A stretch of DNA of 21,031 nt, from NCBI GenBank assembly GCA_011391185.1, contig JAABRB010000017.1, positions 1 to 21,031 of the forward strand, read 5' to 3'. This DNA comes from Betaproteobacteria bacterium. Its GTDB lineage: Bacteria; Pseudomonadota; Gammaproteobacteria; Burkholderiales; SG8-39. Within the stretch, counting starts at the first letter, position 1. Each line of letters opens with the position of its first letter. The position numbers were made by a program, and so were the translations under genes. The notes beneath the pieces were generated by a model. That model had not been told where the DNA came from. It saw only the letters and a list, made by a program, of their open reading frames with translations, and made no database searches. Below, in pieces: positions 6,742 to 14,726 of the stretch.

Positions 6742-6753
6742 AATGCCCCCAAA

Positions 6754-7830
6754 TCAGTGAGGGAAAGGCCAAAGACGCAGTTTTTCCTTCGCAATCTGCC
6801 ACAGCCGGGCAAGTCCGTGCGGCTCCACGGCCAGGAAGAAAATGATCAGGCCGCCGAAAATGATGAGTTCCAGATTCGACGACATTCCGGACGGCAGGTC
6901 TATCCCGATCGCCCGCGCCAGCGGCTCCGCGAACCGGTTCAGGAAGATGGGGAACAGCACGATGAACGCGGCGCCGAGGAATGATCCGAGGATCGACCCC
7001 ACCCCGCCGATGATGATCATGAACAGGATCCGGAACGAGAGGTCCAGGTTGAAGCCTTCCGGCTCGACGGTGCCGAGGTAGGCGAAAGCGTACAGCGCGC
7101 CAGCCACGCCGCAGTAGAAAGAGCTCACTGCGAATGCGAGGAGCTTGGTCCGCATCACCGGAATGCCGATCACCGCGGCCGCGACGTCGAAGTCGCGCAC
7201 CGCCATCCACGCCCGTCCGGTCTCGCTACGCACCATGTTCTTCGCGGCGAGCGCCATGCCCGTCACGATCGCAAGCACGAGTAAGTACTTACTGTTGCCC
7301 GTCAGGAAGTAGTACCCGAAGATCTCGATGCGTTGCGAGGTGATGACCCCCGAGGCGCTGAAATTCGAGAACCAGCCGAAATGCGTGAGCGCCCAGACCA
7401 CGAAGAACTGCGCGGCGAGCGTCGCGACCGCGAGGTAGAACCCCTTGATGCGCAGGCTCGGGAGCCCGAAGAGAATGCCCACCAGCGCGGCGCACAGCCC
7501 CCCCAGCGCGAAGCTGCCGAGAATCGGCATCCATTCGATGCGCAGCTCGAAGTTGTAGGCGGCGAACGCGCCCACCGCCATGAAGGCGGCCGTGCCGAGG
7601 GAGAGCTGGCCCGCATAGCCGGTGAGAATGTTCAGGCCGAGCGCGGCGAGCGAGAAGATCAGGAACGGGATCAGGATGGCCTCGAGCCAGTAATCGTTGG
7701 CGATGGCCGGGATCACGATGAAGGCCACGAGAAGCGTCGCGATCACGCCGATCCGGTCCTGCAGCAGCGGAAAGATCTGCTGATCGGCGGCGTAGCTGGT
7801 CTTGAACTGACCAGTCTCTCGATAAAGCAT
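6754..7830 (-). CDS. livM: ABC importer inner-membrane permease, LivM type
   Basis: A 358-residue protein with about nine to ten hydrophobic helices. Conserved family features include LGLNILTGYAGQLSLGTAAFMAVGA in the N-terminal half (about 64-88), LPSLRIKGFYLAVATLAAQ (about 122-140), and the coupling region GRAWMAVRDFDVAAAVIGIP (about 207-226), which contacts the ATPase. The C-terminal IIIGGVGSILGSFLGAAFI segment is also typical. The N-terminus, MLYRETGQFKTSYAADQ, is a cytoplasmic leader seen in relatives of this subfamily. It starts 9 nt after the livH stop, so the two are translated from one message. A 121-nt gap with a putative promoter separates it from the binding-protein gene downstream. 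It forms the translocation pore with LivH. Confidence 0.93.
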   Translation of the reverse strand: MLYRETGQFKTSYAADQQIFPLLQDRIGVIATLLVAFIVIPAIANDYWLEAILIPFLIFSLAALGLNILTGYAGQLSLGTAAFMAVGAFAAYNFELRIEWMPILGSFALGGLCAALVGILFGLPSLRIKGFYLAVATLAAQFFVVWALTHFGWFSNFSASGVITSQRIEIFGYYFLTGNSKYLLVLAIVTGMALAAKNMVRSETGRAWMAVRDFDVAAAVIGIPVMRTKLLAFAVSSFYCGVAGALYAFAYLGTVEPEGFNLDLSFRILFMIIIGGVGSILGSFLGAAFIVLFPIFLNRFAEPLARAIGIDLPSGMSSNLELIIFGGLIIFFLAVEPHGLARLWQIAKEKLRLWPFPH

Positions 7831-7839
7831 GGCGAGTCT

Positions 7840-8733
7840 CTACACTCTCTCGATGATCTTCTCGCCGAACAGTCCCTGCGGCCGCACGAGCAGGAAGAGC
7901 AGCGCGATGACGTAGGCGATCCAGCCCTCGATGCCGCCGCCGACGAACGGCCCCAGGTACACCTCGGCCAGCTTCTCGGTGGCGCCGACGATCAGGCCGC
8001 CGATGATCGCCCCGGCGATCGATTCGAACCCCCCGAGGATCAGCACCGGCAGCGCCTTGAGCGCCACGAACGTCAGCGCGAACTGCACGCCGTTGCGCGC
8101 GCCCCAGAGCAGTCCCGCGACCAGCGCGACGAATCCCGCGACGGCCCACACGATCGCCCAGATCTGCTTGAGCGGGATGCCGACCGCGAGCGCGGCCTGG
8201 TGGTCATCCGCTACCGCGCGCAGCGCGCGCCCGATGCGCGTCTTGTTGAAGAACATCGCCAGCGAAGTGACGAGCACCGCGCAGATGAGCGCGGCGATGA
8301 GGTCGAACTGGCTGATGAGCATTCCGGTCTTGTCCATGAGCGCCTCGATCGGCGTGTCCGGAATGCCGATGTCGAGCGCGTGCACCTGCGCGCCCCACAT
8401 CCCCTGCGCGAGCCCCTCGACGAAGAACGTGAGCCCGATCGTCGCCATGAACAGCGTGATCTGCGGCTGGTTCACGAGGGGCCGCAGCACGACGCGCTCG
8501 ATGCCGATGCCGAGCAGGATCATCACGCCCAGGCACAGGACCACCGCGAGCGGAAACGGCGCGCCCATTCCCATGAAGCCGACCACGGTCAGCGCCGCGA
8601 AGAAGACCATTGCGCCCTGCGCGAAGTTGAACACTCCGGAGGCCTTGTAGATCAGCACGAATCCGAGCGCGACGAGCGAGTACATGATGCCCGCGAGCAG
8701 TCCGCCGATCAGGACTTCGAAAAAGAATTGCAT
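7840..8733 (-). CDS. livH: ABC importer inner-membrane permease, LivH type
   Basis: A 297-residue protein starting MQFFFEVLIGGLLAGIMYSL, the usual LivH N-terminus. The ATG at 8733 has a GGAG site at 5-nt spacing; an in-frame ATG at 8769 would overlap livG and is not favoured. It has about eight membrane helices. Family landmarks are LIYKASGVFNFAQGAMVFF (about 28-46), the coupling segment RIGRALRAVADDHQAALAVGI (about 167-187), and the C-terminal LPVLILGGFESIAGAIIGGL. It should form the heterodimeric pore with LivM for uptake of the substrate delivered by the periplasmic binding protein. It lies 19 nt after livG and 9 nt before livM in the same transcript. Confidence 0.93.
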   Translation of the reverse strand: MQFFFEVLIGGLLAGIMYSLVALGFVLIYKASGVFNFAQGAMVFFAALTVVGFMGMGAPFPLAVVLCLGVMILLGIGIERVVLRPLVNQPQITLFMATIGLTFFVEGLAQGMWGAQVHALDIGIPDTPIEALMDKTGMLISQFDLIAALICAVLVTSLAMFFNKTRIGRALRAVADDHQAALAVGIPLKQIWAIVWAVAGFVALVAGLLWGARNGVQFALTFVALKALPVLILGGFESIAGAIIGGLIVGATEKLAEVYLGPFVGGGIEGWIAYVIALLFLLVRPQGLFGEKIIERV

Positions 8734-8752
8734 GGCGGCTCCGCTCGTCTGG

Positions 8753-9541
8753 TTAGTGGGCGACGCCAAGATAGGCGTCGATCACTTTCTGGTCCGCGCG
8801 CACCACGTCCGGGGTGCCGTCCGCGATCTTCTGGCCGTAATCGAGCACCACGACCCGGTCGGAAATGTCCATCACGACGCCCATGTCGTGCTCGATGAGC
8901 ACGATCGTCGTGCCGAACTGGTCGTTCACGTCGAGGACGTAGCGGCACATGTCCTGCTTTTCCTCGAGGTTCATGCCCGCCATCGGCTCGTCCAGCAGCA
9001 GCACTTCCGGCTCGGCGGCCAGGGCGCGCGCGAGCTCGACGCGCTTCTGCAGCCCGTAGGGCAGCACGCCGACCGGCGTCTTGCGAATGTGCTGGATCTC
9101 GAGGAAGTCGATCACCTCCTCCACCTTGCGCCGGTTCGCCATCTCGTCGCGGCGCGCGGGGCCCCACCAGAGCGCCTGCTGCAGGAAGTTGGTCTTCATC
9201 TTGAGATTGCGGCCGGTCATGATGTTGTCGAGGACCGTCATGCCGCGAAACAGCGCGATGTTCTGGAAGGTCCGCGCAATCCCCTGCGCGGCGGCCGCGT
9301 GGCTGTTCATGTCGTGGCGGCGCACGCCCTTGAAGGTGACATAGCCCTGTTGCGGGTGATACACGCCGTTGATGACGTTCAGCATCGAGCTCTTGCCGGC
9401 GCCGTTCGGGCCGATGATGGCGCGCACCTCGTGCTCGCGAACGTCGAACGACACGTCCTGCAGCGCCTTGACCCCGCCGAACGAGAGCGAGACATTCTCG
9501 ACGACGAGCACGGACTGGCCGATGTCGCGTGCGCTTTCCAT
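8753..9541 (-). CDS. livG: ABC importer ATPase, LivG type
   Basis: A 262-residue cytoplasmic ATPase. Walker A GPNGAGKSS is at 44-52, Q-loop TFQN with Q93, the family-specific insertion NLKMKTNFLQQALWWGPARR at 112-131, a degenerate signature LPYGLQKRVELARAL (160-174; the usual LSYGxQR of LivG), Walker B LLLDEPMAGMN (181-191), and the H-loop histidine at 218 (LIEHDM). The length is normal for LivG. The ATG at 9541 starts 12 nt after the stop of the acyl-CoA synthetase gene; the ribosome site is weak, so coupling to upstream translation is likely. It energises transport together with LivF. Confidence 0.93.
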   Translation of the reverse strand: MESARDIGQSVLVVENVSLSFGGVKALQDVSFDVREHEVRAIIGPNGAGKSSMLNVINGVYHPQQGYVTFKGVRRHDMNSHAAAAQGIARTFQNIALFRGMTVLDNIMTGRNLKMKTNFLQQALWWGPARRDEMANRRKVEEVIDFLEIQHIRKTPVGVLPYGLQKRVELARALAAEPEVLLLDEPMAGMNLEEKQDMCRYVLDVNDQFGTTIVLIEHDMGVVMDISDRVVVLDYGQKIADGTPDVVRADQKVIDAYLGVAH

Positions 9542-9553
9542 CCGGCCAGCGCG

Positions 9554-11506
9554 TCAGGCCGCCTGCTTTGCCGCGTCCGGCGACGCGATCTTCACGTCGA
9601 CGATCCGCAGGTTCGCCGAAACCATGCCGGTCCGCCCGTCCTCGAACCGCACCTGCGTCTCGATGAAGCTCTCGGACTGCCCGGAGTAGAGCGCGTCGAC
9701 GAGCGTGGCGTATTTCTCGCCGACGTGGCCGCGACGCACCTTGCGGGTGCGGGTGATCTCGCCGTCATCCGGGTCGAGCTCCTTGTGCAGGATGAGGAAG
9801 CGATGGACTTGGCTGCCCGCGAGCTTCGCGTCGGCGGCCAGATCACGGTTCACCTGCTCGAAGCAATCCCGGACGAGATCGTAGATCTCCGGGCGCGACG
9901 CGAGGTCGGTGTACCCCGAGTAGGCGATGTTGCGCCGCTCGGCCCAGTCTGCGACCGCGTCGAACTCGATGTTCACGAAGGCGCAGCACTTGTCCCGCCC
10001 CTGGCCGAACGCGACCGCCTCCTTGATGTAGGGAAAGAACTTGAGCTTGTTCTCGATGTACTTCGGCGCGAAAAGGGTGCCGTCGTTCAGCTTGCCGACG
10101 TCCTTCGCGCGATCGAGGATCTTGAGATGATCGTCGGCATCGAAGAAGCCGGCATCGCCGGTGCGGAACCAGCCTTCAGCGTCCTTCGCCTCGGCGGTCG
10201 CCTGCGGATTCTTGTAATACTCGTCGAAGAGGCCCGGCGACTTGATCAGGATCTCACCGGAGTCGGCGATCTTGATCTTGACGCTCCCCACGGCCTTGCC
10301 CACCGTGTCGGATTTCACCTGGCCGTCGGGCTGCACGCAGACGAACACGCTCGTCTCGGTCGCGCCGTAGAGCTGCTTCAGGTTGACGCCGATCGAGCGG
10401 TAGAACCTGAAGAGGTCCGGCCCGATCGCCTCGCCGCCGGTGTAGGTGATGCGGATACGGGTCATTCCCAGCACGTTGCGCAAGGGCCCGTACACGCAGA
10501 GATCGCCGATCCCGTAGAGCAGGCGCTCCCACAACCCGACCGGCTCCTTGGCATCGAGGATCTTGCCGCCCACACGGTTGGCGACACCCATGAAGTAGTG
10601 ATACATCCGGCGCTTCAGCCAGCTCGCGTCCTCCATGCGGATCGTCACCTGGGTGAGGAGGCGCTCGAAAACGCTCGGTGGGGCGAGGAAGTAGCTCGGC
10701 CCGATCTCGCGCAGATCGGTCATGACCGTGTCGGACGATTCCGGGCAGTTCACGCAGAACCCGCAGATGAGCGCCTGCGTATAAGAGAACATGTTCTGGC
10801 CGATCCACGCCATCGGCAGAAACGCCAGCACGTTCTCGCGCTCGGTGATCCCCTCGATCTCCGCGGCCATGCGCCCGGTCGTGATGAGGTTCCGGTTCGA
10901 ATGCACGACCCCTTTCGGATTGCCGGTCGTGCCGGACGTGTAGAAAAGCGCCGCCATGTCCTCGGGCCTGCCCTTTTCCACCTCGACAAGGAAGAATTCG
11001 GGGTGGGCGCGGTCGAACTCGCGCCCGATCTCGAGAAGCTTGTCGTAGCCCATGATCTCGGGCTGGTCGTAGCGGCGCAGGCCCCGTGGATCGTCGAAAT
11101 AGATGTGCTTGAGCTGCGGGCACTTCGGCATGATGTCGAGCAGCTTGTCCACCTGCTCCTGGTCTTCCGCGATCGCGAACGCGATCTCCGCGTTCTGGAA
11201 CACGAACACCCATTCCTCCGCGACCGCGTCCTGATAGAGCGGGACCGGGACGCCGCCGAGGCATTGCGCCGCCGTAACGCCCCAATAGAGGCGCGGGCGG
11301 TTGTCGCCGATAAGGGCAAGCGTCATGCCACGCTCGAACCCCTGCGCCGCGAGCCCGCAAGCCAGTGTGCGCACTTCGGCCGCCACATTGGACCAGGTCC
11401 AGCTCTGCCAGATTCCCAGGTCCTTCTCGCGGATCGCGGGCCGGTCCGGCCGGACCGCCGCGTTGTGCAGCAGCAGGCGCGGAAACGTGTCGAGGCTTTC
11501 CGCCAT
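9554..11506 (-). CDS. AMP-dependent long-chain-type acyl-CoA synthetase
   Basis: A 650-residue ligase of the FadD15-like long-chain acyl-CoA synthetase group. ATP-binding P-loop FYTSGTTGNPKG is at 188-199, YGATE at 380-384, WFRTGD at 446-451, and the hinge LDRAKDVGKLNDGTLFAP at about 464-481. In this group the lysine after the hinge is followed by an LNDG-type segment rather than by the ketone-type sequence of short-chain enzymes. It converts a carboxylic acid to its CoA ester with ATP; the chain type is not predictable. The ATG at 11506 has an excellent GAGGAGGG ribosome site. It is the first intact gene of the importer operon and ends 12 nt before livG, so uptake and activation are likely co-expressed. 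Confidence 0.92.
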   Translation of the reverse strand: MAESLDTFPRLLLHNAAVRPDRPAIREKDLGIWQSWTWSNVAAEVRTLACGLAAQGFERGMTLALIGDNRPRLYWGVTAAQCLGGVPVPLYQDAVAEEWVFVFQNAEIAFAIAEDQEQVDKLLDIMPKCPQLKHIYFDDPRGLRRYDQPEIMGYDKLLEIGREFDRAHPEFFLVEVEKGRPEDMAALFYTSGTTGNPKGVVHSNRNLITTGRMAAEIEGITERENVLAFLPMAWIGQNMFSYTQALICGFCVNCPESSDTVMTDLREIGPSYFLAPPSVFERLLTQVTIRMEDASWLKRRMYHYFMGVANRVGGKILDAKEPVGLWERLLYGIGDLCVYGPLRNVLGMTRIRITYTGGEAIGPDLFRFYRSIGVNLKQLYGATETSVFVCVQPDGQVKSDTVGKAVGSVKIKIADSGEILIKSPGLFDEYYKNPQATAEAKDAEGWFRTGDAGFFDADDHLKILDRAKDVGKLNDGTLFAPKYIENKLKFFPYIKEAVAFGQGRDKCCAFVNIEFDAVADWAERRNIAYSGYTDLASRPEIYDLVRDCFEQVNRDLAADAKLAGSQVHRFLILHKELDPDDGEITRTRKVRRGHVGEKYATLVDALYSGQSESFIETQVRFEDGRTGMVSANLRIVDVKIASPDAAKQAA

Positions 11507-11939
11507 TCGCCCTCCTCAGACTGACTCTGGTACCGATCGGACGCTGGAAGCGCCGCCCTGTGGACCCTCAGTGCCCGCCGCAATCTGCCGCGCGGCTGGG
11601 AGCCCGGATTGTGCCCCAAGGCGGAAGGCTTTGCCTAGCACGCCCTGCGTGGCCCCGGCGAGGACTCGAGACCAGAGCCTCTGTCAAAATGCAGCAGCTC
11701 TGGCAAACGAGGGGATCTACAAGGGGCGCGTTCCACGGCTCGCCCTGCAGGGCGAGCCGGCTCGCGCGGCGTCGAACTCGAGCAGTCGAGTTCGACGAAA
11801 CCCCGCGCTCGCCCCTTGTTCGTTCGGGGATATTCAAGGGGCAGGAAGGGGTGAGGGGGCCCCTTCCTTTCCCCCTCCGCCCCCTTGTTCGTACGCCCGC
11901 TCTTTCAAAGGATGCTTGGCCGTAATTTCGAGATAGCTC
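11507..11939. other. 433-bp gene-free interval upstream of the acyl-CoA synthetase operon
   Basis: No convincing gene on either strand; the short open frames here are repetitive and lack family features. The half near the synthetase start (11507-11700) should hold the operon promoter, but I see no hexamer pair good enough to call. The other half carries the nested palindromes listed separately at 11720-11887, just downstream of the broken dehydrogenase gene. Confidence 0.6.
11720..11887. repeat. Nested palindrome cluster
   Basis: An outer inverted repeat CAAGGGGCG (11720-11728) / CGCCCCTTG (11810-11818) encloses a perfect 24-bp palindrome (11736-11759, centre CTGCAG) and a perfect 11-bp stem with a GCAG loop (GTCGAACTCGA 11771-11781 / TCGAGTTCGAC 11786-11796). 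A third arm, CAAGGGGC (11835-11842), pairs with 11811-11818 or with the related GCCCCCTTG at 11879-11887, and encloses a GGAAGGGG/CCCCTTCC hairpin (11844-11867). It differs in sequence from the composite repeat to its left but is built in the same nested way. Confidence 0.8.
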
Positions 11940-12528
11940 TTACGAGTAGGTGAAGAATCCCCGCCCGGACTTGCGACCCAGATAACCGGCCTCAACCCTC
12001 TCGACGAGCAGCGGCGCGGGCCGGTACTTCGGATCCTTGAAGCCCTCGAAGAGCACGTTCATCACGGCGAGCTCGACGTCGAGCCCGATCAGATCGCACA
12101 GGGCAAGGGGCCCGATCGGGTGATTGGCCCCGAGCTTCATCGCGTGGTCGATCTCCTCCGCCGCGGCAAGCCCTTCGGCGAGCGCGAAGACGGCTTCGTT
12201 GATCATCGGGCAGAGCATCCGGTTCACGACGAAGCCCGGGCTGTTCCGCACGTTCACGGGCGCTTTACCGATTGCGCGCGCGGCCGCATCCGCGAGCGCG
12301 TAGGTCGCCTCCGAAGTCTGCAGCCCGCGGATCAGCTCGACGAGCTGCATCACCGGGACCGGATTGAAGAAATGCATGCCGATCACCCGGTCCGGCCGCC
12401 GGGTCGCGGCGGCGAGGCGGGTGATGGAGATCGACGACGTGTTGCTCGCGATGTCGGCGTCCCCCCGCCGCGACCCGATCGAGCTCGGCGAAGATGCCGA
12501 TTTTCTCGATGGTCATACCAAAGCTCAC
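11940..12528 (-). pseudogene. 3-hydroxybutyryl-CoA dehydrogenase-type gene, 5'-truncated and frameshifted
   Basis: The C-terminal domain is intact and typical: [36 protein letters not shown], and the end [18 protein letters not shown]. Upstream, a second frame encodes [16 protein letters not shown], the expected preceding segment, and the frames join at a run of six C (12461-12466) where five would restore [20 protein letters not shown]. Before about 12,505 the similarity ends: the NAD-binding GxGxxG domain (about 95 residues) is missing. So it has lost its Rossmann half and carries a +1 insertion. The insertion alone could be a sequencing error; the truncation could not. The intact enzyme would oxidise 3-hydroxyacyl-CoA, a step matching the neighbouring ligases and crotonase. 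The left boundary is the TAA stop; the right boundary is approximate. Confidence 0.82.
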
Positions 12529-12756
12529 GCTGATGGAAGTGACTCGATATCGCGCCGCGCGCGCTGGAATCTCCGTGCGCGATGCTCCCGTAGACCGCTA
12601 TTTTCGCGCACTCGCGCAAACCGCGTGCAGCGAAAGCCCGGCTTCGGGCGCCGGAATCCCGTCGCTTGCGCGCTGCGAGGCGCACTGCAAGAATGTCGAC
12701 TCGACCCGGCGGCCGAATCACGCTCACCTTACCAAATCCAGCCGCACACTAAACCG
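12529..12756. other. Intergenic interval upstream of the kinase gene
   Basis: It lies between the broken dehydrogenase and the kinase start. I find no gene, tRNA or clear promoter. The kinase frame stays open through it, but the translation resembles nothing and lies ahead of the normal kinase N-terminus. The deletion junction of the dehydrogenase lies at about 12,505-12,530. Confidence 0.5.
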
Positions 12757-14715
12757 ATGAATCAGCCCCAGCGTCTCGGCAAGTACCAGGTGACCGACGT
12801 CCTCGGCAAGGGGGCGATGGGGGTCGTGTACAAGGCGCACGACCCGGATATCCAGCGCACGGTGGCGATCAAGACGATCCGCCGGGAGCTGGTCGAGGAC
12901 GACGACCGCGCCGGCATGGTGATGGCGCGCTTCAAGAACGAGGCGCGCGCCGCGGGCCGCCTCTCGCATCCCGGGATCGTGTCGGTATACGACTACGGCG
13001 AAGCGGAGGACGTCGCCTTCATCGCGATGGAATTTGTCGAGGGCAACAGCCTGCGCGCGTATTTCAGCCGCGACACGCGGTTCGAGGAACGCGATGTCGT
13101 GAGCCTCATGGCCCAGTTGCTCGACGCGCTCCAGCATGCCCACGAGCAGGGCGTGTGGCATCGCGACGTCAAGCCCGCGAACATCATCATCATGAACAGC
13201 GGCAAGCTGAAGGTCGCCGACTTTGGAATCGCACGCATCGAATCGTCTGCGCTCACGCAGGTCGGCGCGGTGATGGGCTCGCCGGGATACATGGCGCCCG
13301 AGCAGTACAAGGGCGATGCGGTGGACTGGCGTGCGGACGTCTTCGCTTCCGGCGTCATGCTCTACCAGCTGCTCACCGGAACGCGTCCGTTCACGGGCAG
13401 CGCGGAGAGCCTGGCGTACAAGGTCTGCTACGAATCGCCGCCGCCACCGTCGGCGGTCGCGCCTGGCCGCGATCTGGAGCGCTACGACGCGGTCGTGGCC
13501 AGGGGGCTCAGCAAGGCGCCGGAGGATCGTTACGCGAGCGCCGCCGAATTCAAGGCCGCGATCCTGGAGGCCTACGCAGAGCCGGTAAGCCCCACGATTT
13601 CGGAAGACACCATTCTCAATGAACCGATCCGTGCGGCCGGAATTCTCGATCCAAGCCACCCCTCCTGGCAGACCGAGCGCAGCGGCGGCTGGGGAAGCAC
13701 CCCGGTGCCGCGTTCCACCAGCGGCAGCTCGGTTCCACCGCCGCGCACCATTCCGCCGGGAAGCAGCCCTCCGAGCATGCCTGCGGGCGCGTACTCCGGG
13801 TCACCCGAGCGCGGTGGAACGCTGAGCCCGACCATCGCGTCCCCGCAGGAGCCGCGCACCGGAACCATTGCGCCCGCGCAAGGAGCCCGCGCCGGCGTCA
13901 TCGGCTGGGCCGTCGCGGGCGCCGCCATCGCCGTCGCCGTCGGCGTCGTCGCCTGGCACGCCGGAAAAGACGCGCGGGCCCCCGCGGCAGTGGTGCCACG
14001 CACCGAGCCGATCGTGACCAGGACGACGGAGCTCCCGACTCCACCACCGCCGAAGCGGTCCAACGAAGTCGCCCCCGACGCCGCTCGCGCGGAGCGCGAG
14101 GCCGCCGAGACGAAGCGGGTTGCAGACGCACAGGCCCGTGCCGAGCGTGAAGCCGCCGACGCGAAGATCCGTGCCGACCGTGCGGCTGCCGAGGCCCGAG
14201 CGCGCGCGGCGGCGAAAGCGCGCGCCGAGCGCGAGACGACGACCGCCCGGAATGCCGCGGACGAGCAGGCGCGCGCCGATGCGGATCGCGCCCGCGCGCT
14301 TGCCTTGAAGAACCGGCCCGGCGCGCCGGCGCAGCAGTCTGCGCCGGCGCAGGTGAGCGACGAGGACCGGGCCCGCAACGAGCAGCTCGCGGCCGAAGCG
14401 CGCGCCCGCGCGGAAGCCGAGCGGATGCGAACGGCTTCGGCCGCGCCGCGGGGCGCCGCGTCGCCTCCTCCGGCGGCGCCGGCGAGTAAACCCGGCTTCT
14501 TCCAGAACGAGGCCATCAGCTTCAAGGTGGCCTCCAAGCTGCAGTTCAACCGCGAACTTTTCAAGGAGCAGATCACCGCCAACGTCTCGGGCGGCGTGGT
14601 CACCCTGACCGGCACGGTCTCGACGCAGGCGAAGCGGGAGCTGGCCGGAAAAGTCGTCGGCGAGGTGCCCGGCGTCCAGCGCGTGACCAACAACCTCCAG
14701 GTCGCCGGCCAATAA
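12757..14715 (+). CDS. Membrane-anchored Ser/Thr protein kinase with C-terminal BON domain
   Basis: A 652-residue protein. The Hanks-type kinase domain (about 10-270) has all key residues: glycine loop LGKGAMGVVY (16-25), K39 in VAIK, E62 in the C-helix, HRDVKPAN (135-142), DFG (155-157) and APE (180-182). A Pro/Ser/Thr-rich linker (about 275-375) could be autophosphorylated. One membrane helix lies at about 380-400 (VIGWAVAGAAIAVAVGVVAW). Then comes an Ala/Arg/Glu-rich, probably coiled-coil stalk (about 440-560), a Pro/Ala linker, and a C-terminal BON domain (about 583-650, with VSGGVVTLTGTV and GVQRVTNNLQV). BON domains bind phospholipid or envelope components, suggesting an envelope sensor instead of the PASTA repeats of PknB. 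The start is placed just before LGKYQV; no clear ribosome site is seen. It is monocistronic and convergent with the next gene, with an 11-nt gap. Confidence 0.9.
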   Translation: MNQPQRLGKYQVTDVLGKGAMGVVYKAHDPDIQRTVAIKTIRRELVEDDDRAGMVMARFKNEARAAGRLSHPGIVSVYDYGEAEDVAFIAMEFVEGNSLRAYFSRDTRFEERDVVSLMAQLLDALQHAHEQGVWHRDVKPANIIIMNSGKLKVADFGIARIESSALTQVGAVMGSPGYMAPEQYKGDAVDWRADVFASGVMLYQLLTGTRPFTGSAESLAYKVCYESPPPPSAVAPGRDLERYDAVVARGLSKAPEDRYASAAEFKAAILEAYAEPVSPTISEDTILNEPIRAAGILDPSHPSWQTERSGGWGSTPVPRSTSGSSVPPPRTIPPGSSPPSMPAGAYSGSPERGGTLSPTIASPQEPRTGTIAPAQGARAGVIGWAVAGAAIAVAVGVVAWHAGKDARAPAAVVPRTEPIVTRTTELPTPPPPKRSNEVAPDAARAEREAAETKRVADAQARAEREAADAKIRADRAAAEARARAAAKARAERETTTARNAADEQARADADRARALALKNRPGAPAQQSAPAQVSDEDRARNEQLAAEARARAEAERMRTASAAPRGAASPPPAAPASKPGFFQNEAISFKVASKLQFNRELFKEQITANVSGGVVTLTGTVSTQAKRELAGKVVGEVPGVQRVTNNLQVAGQ

Positions 14716-14726
14716 AGAAAGAACGG

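Noticed and set aside
7289..8149. A 286-codon minus-strand frame over livM/livH
   Set aside because: Out of frame with both permease genes and Arg-rich; a shadow of them.
8684..11524. A 946-codon open frame on the plus strand
   Set aside because: It is antisense to the acyl-CoA synthetase, livG and the livH start, which have clear motifs. Long antisense frames are expected in GC-rich DNA, and its product is Arg/His/Asp-rich with no family resemblance.
11568..11837. An 89-codon minus-strand frame in the gene-free interval
   Set aside because: It runs through the nested palindromes, has Arg/Ala-rich low-complexity composition, and no ribosome site or family similarity.
12724..13659. Long minus-strand frame opposite the kinase domain
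   Set aside because: The plus-strand kinase has every catalytic motif; the opposite frame shows no domain.
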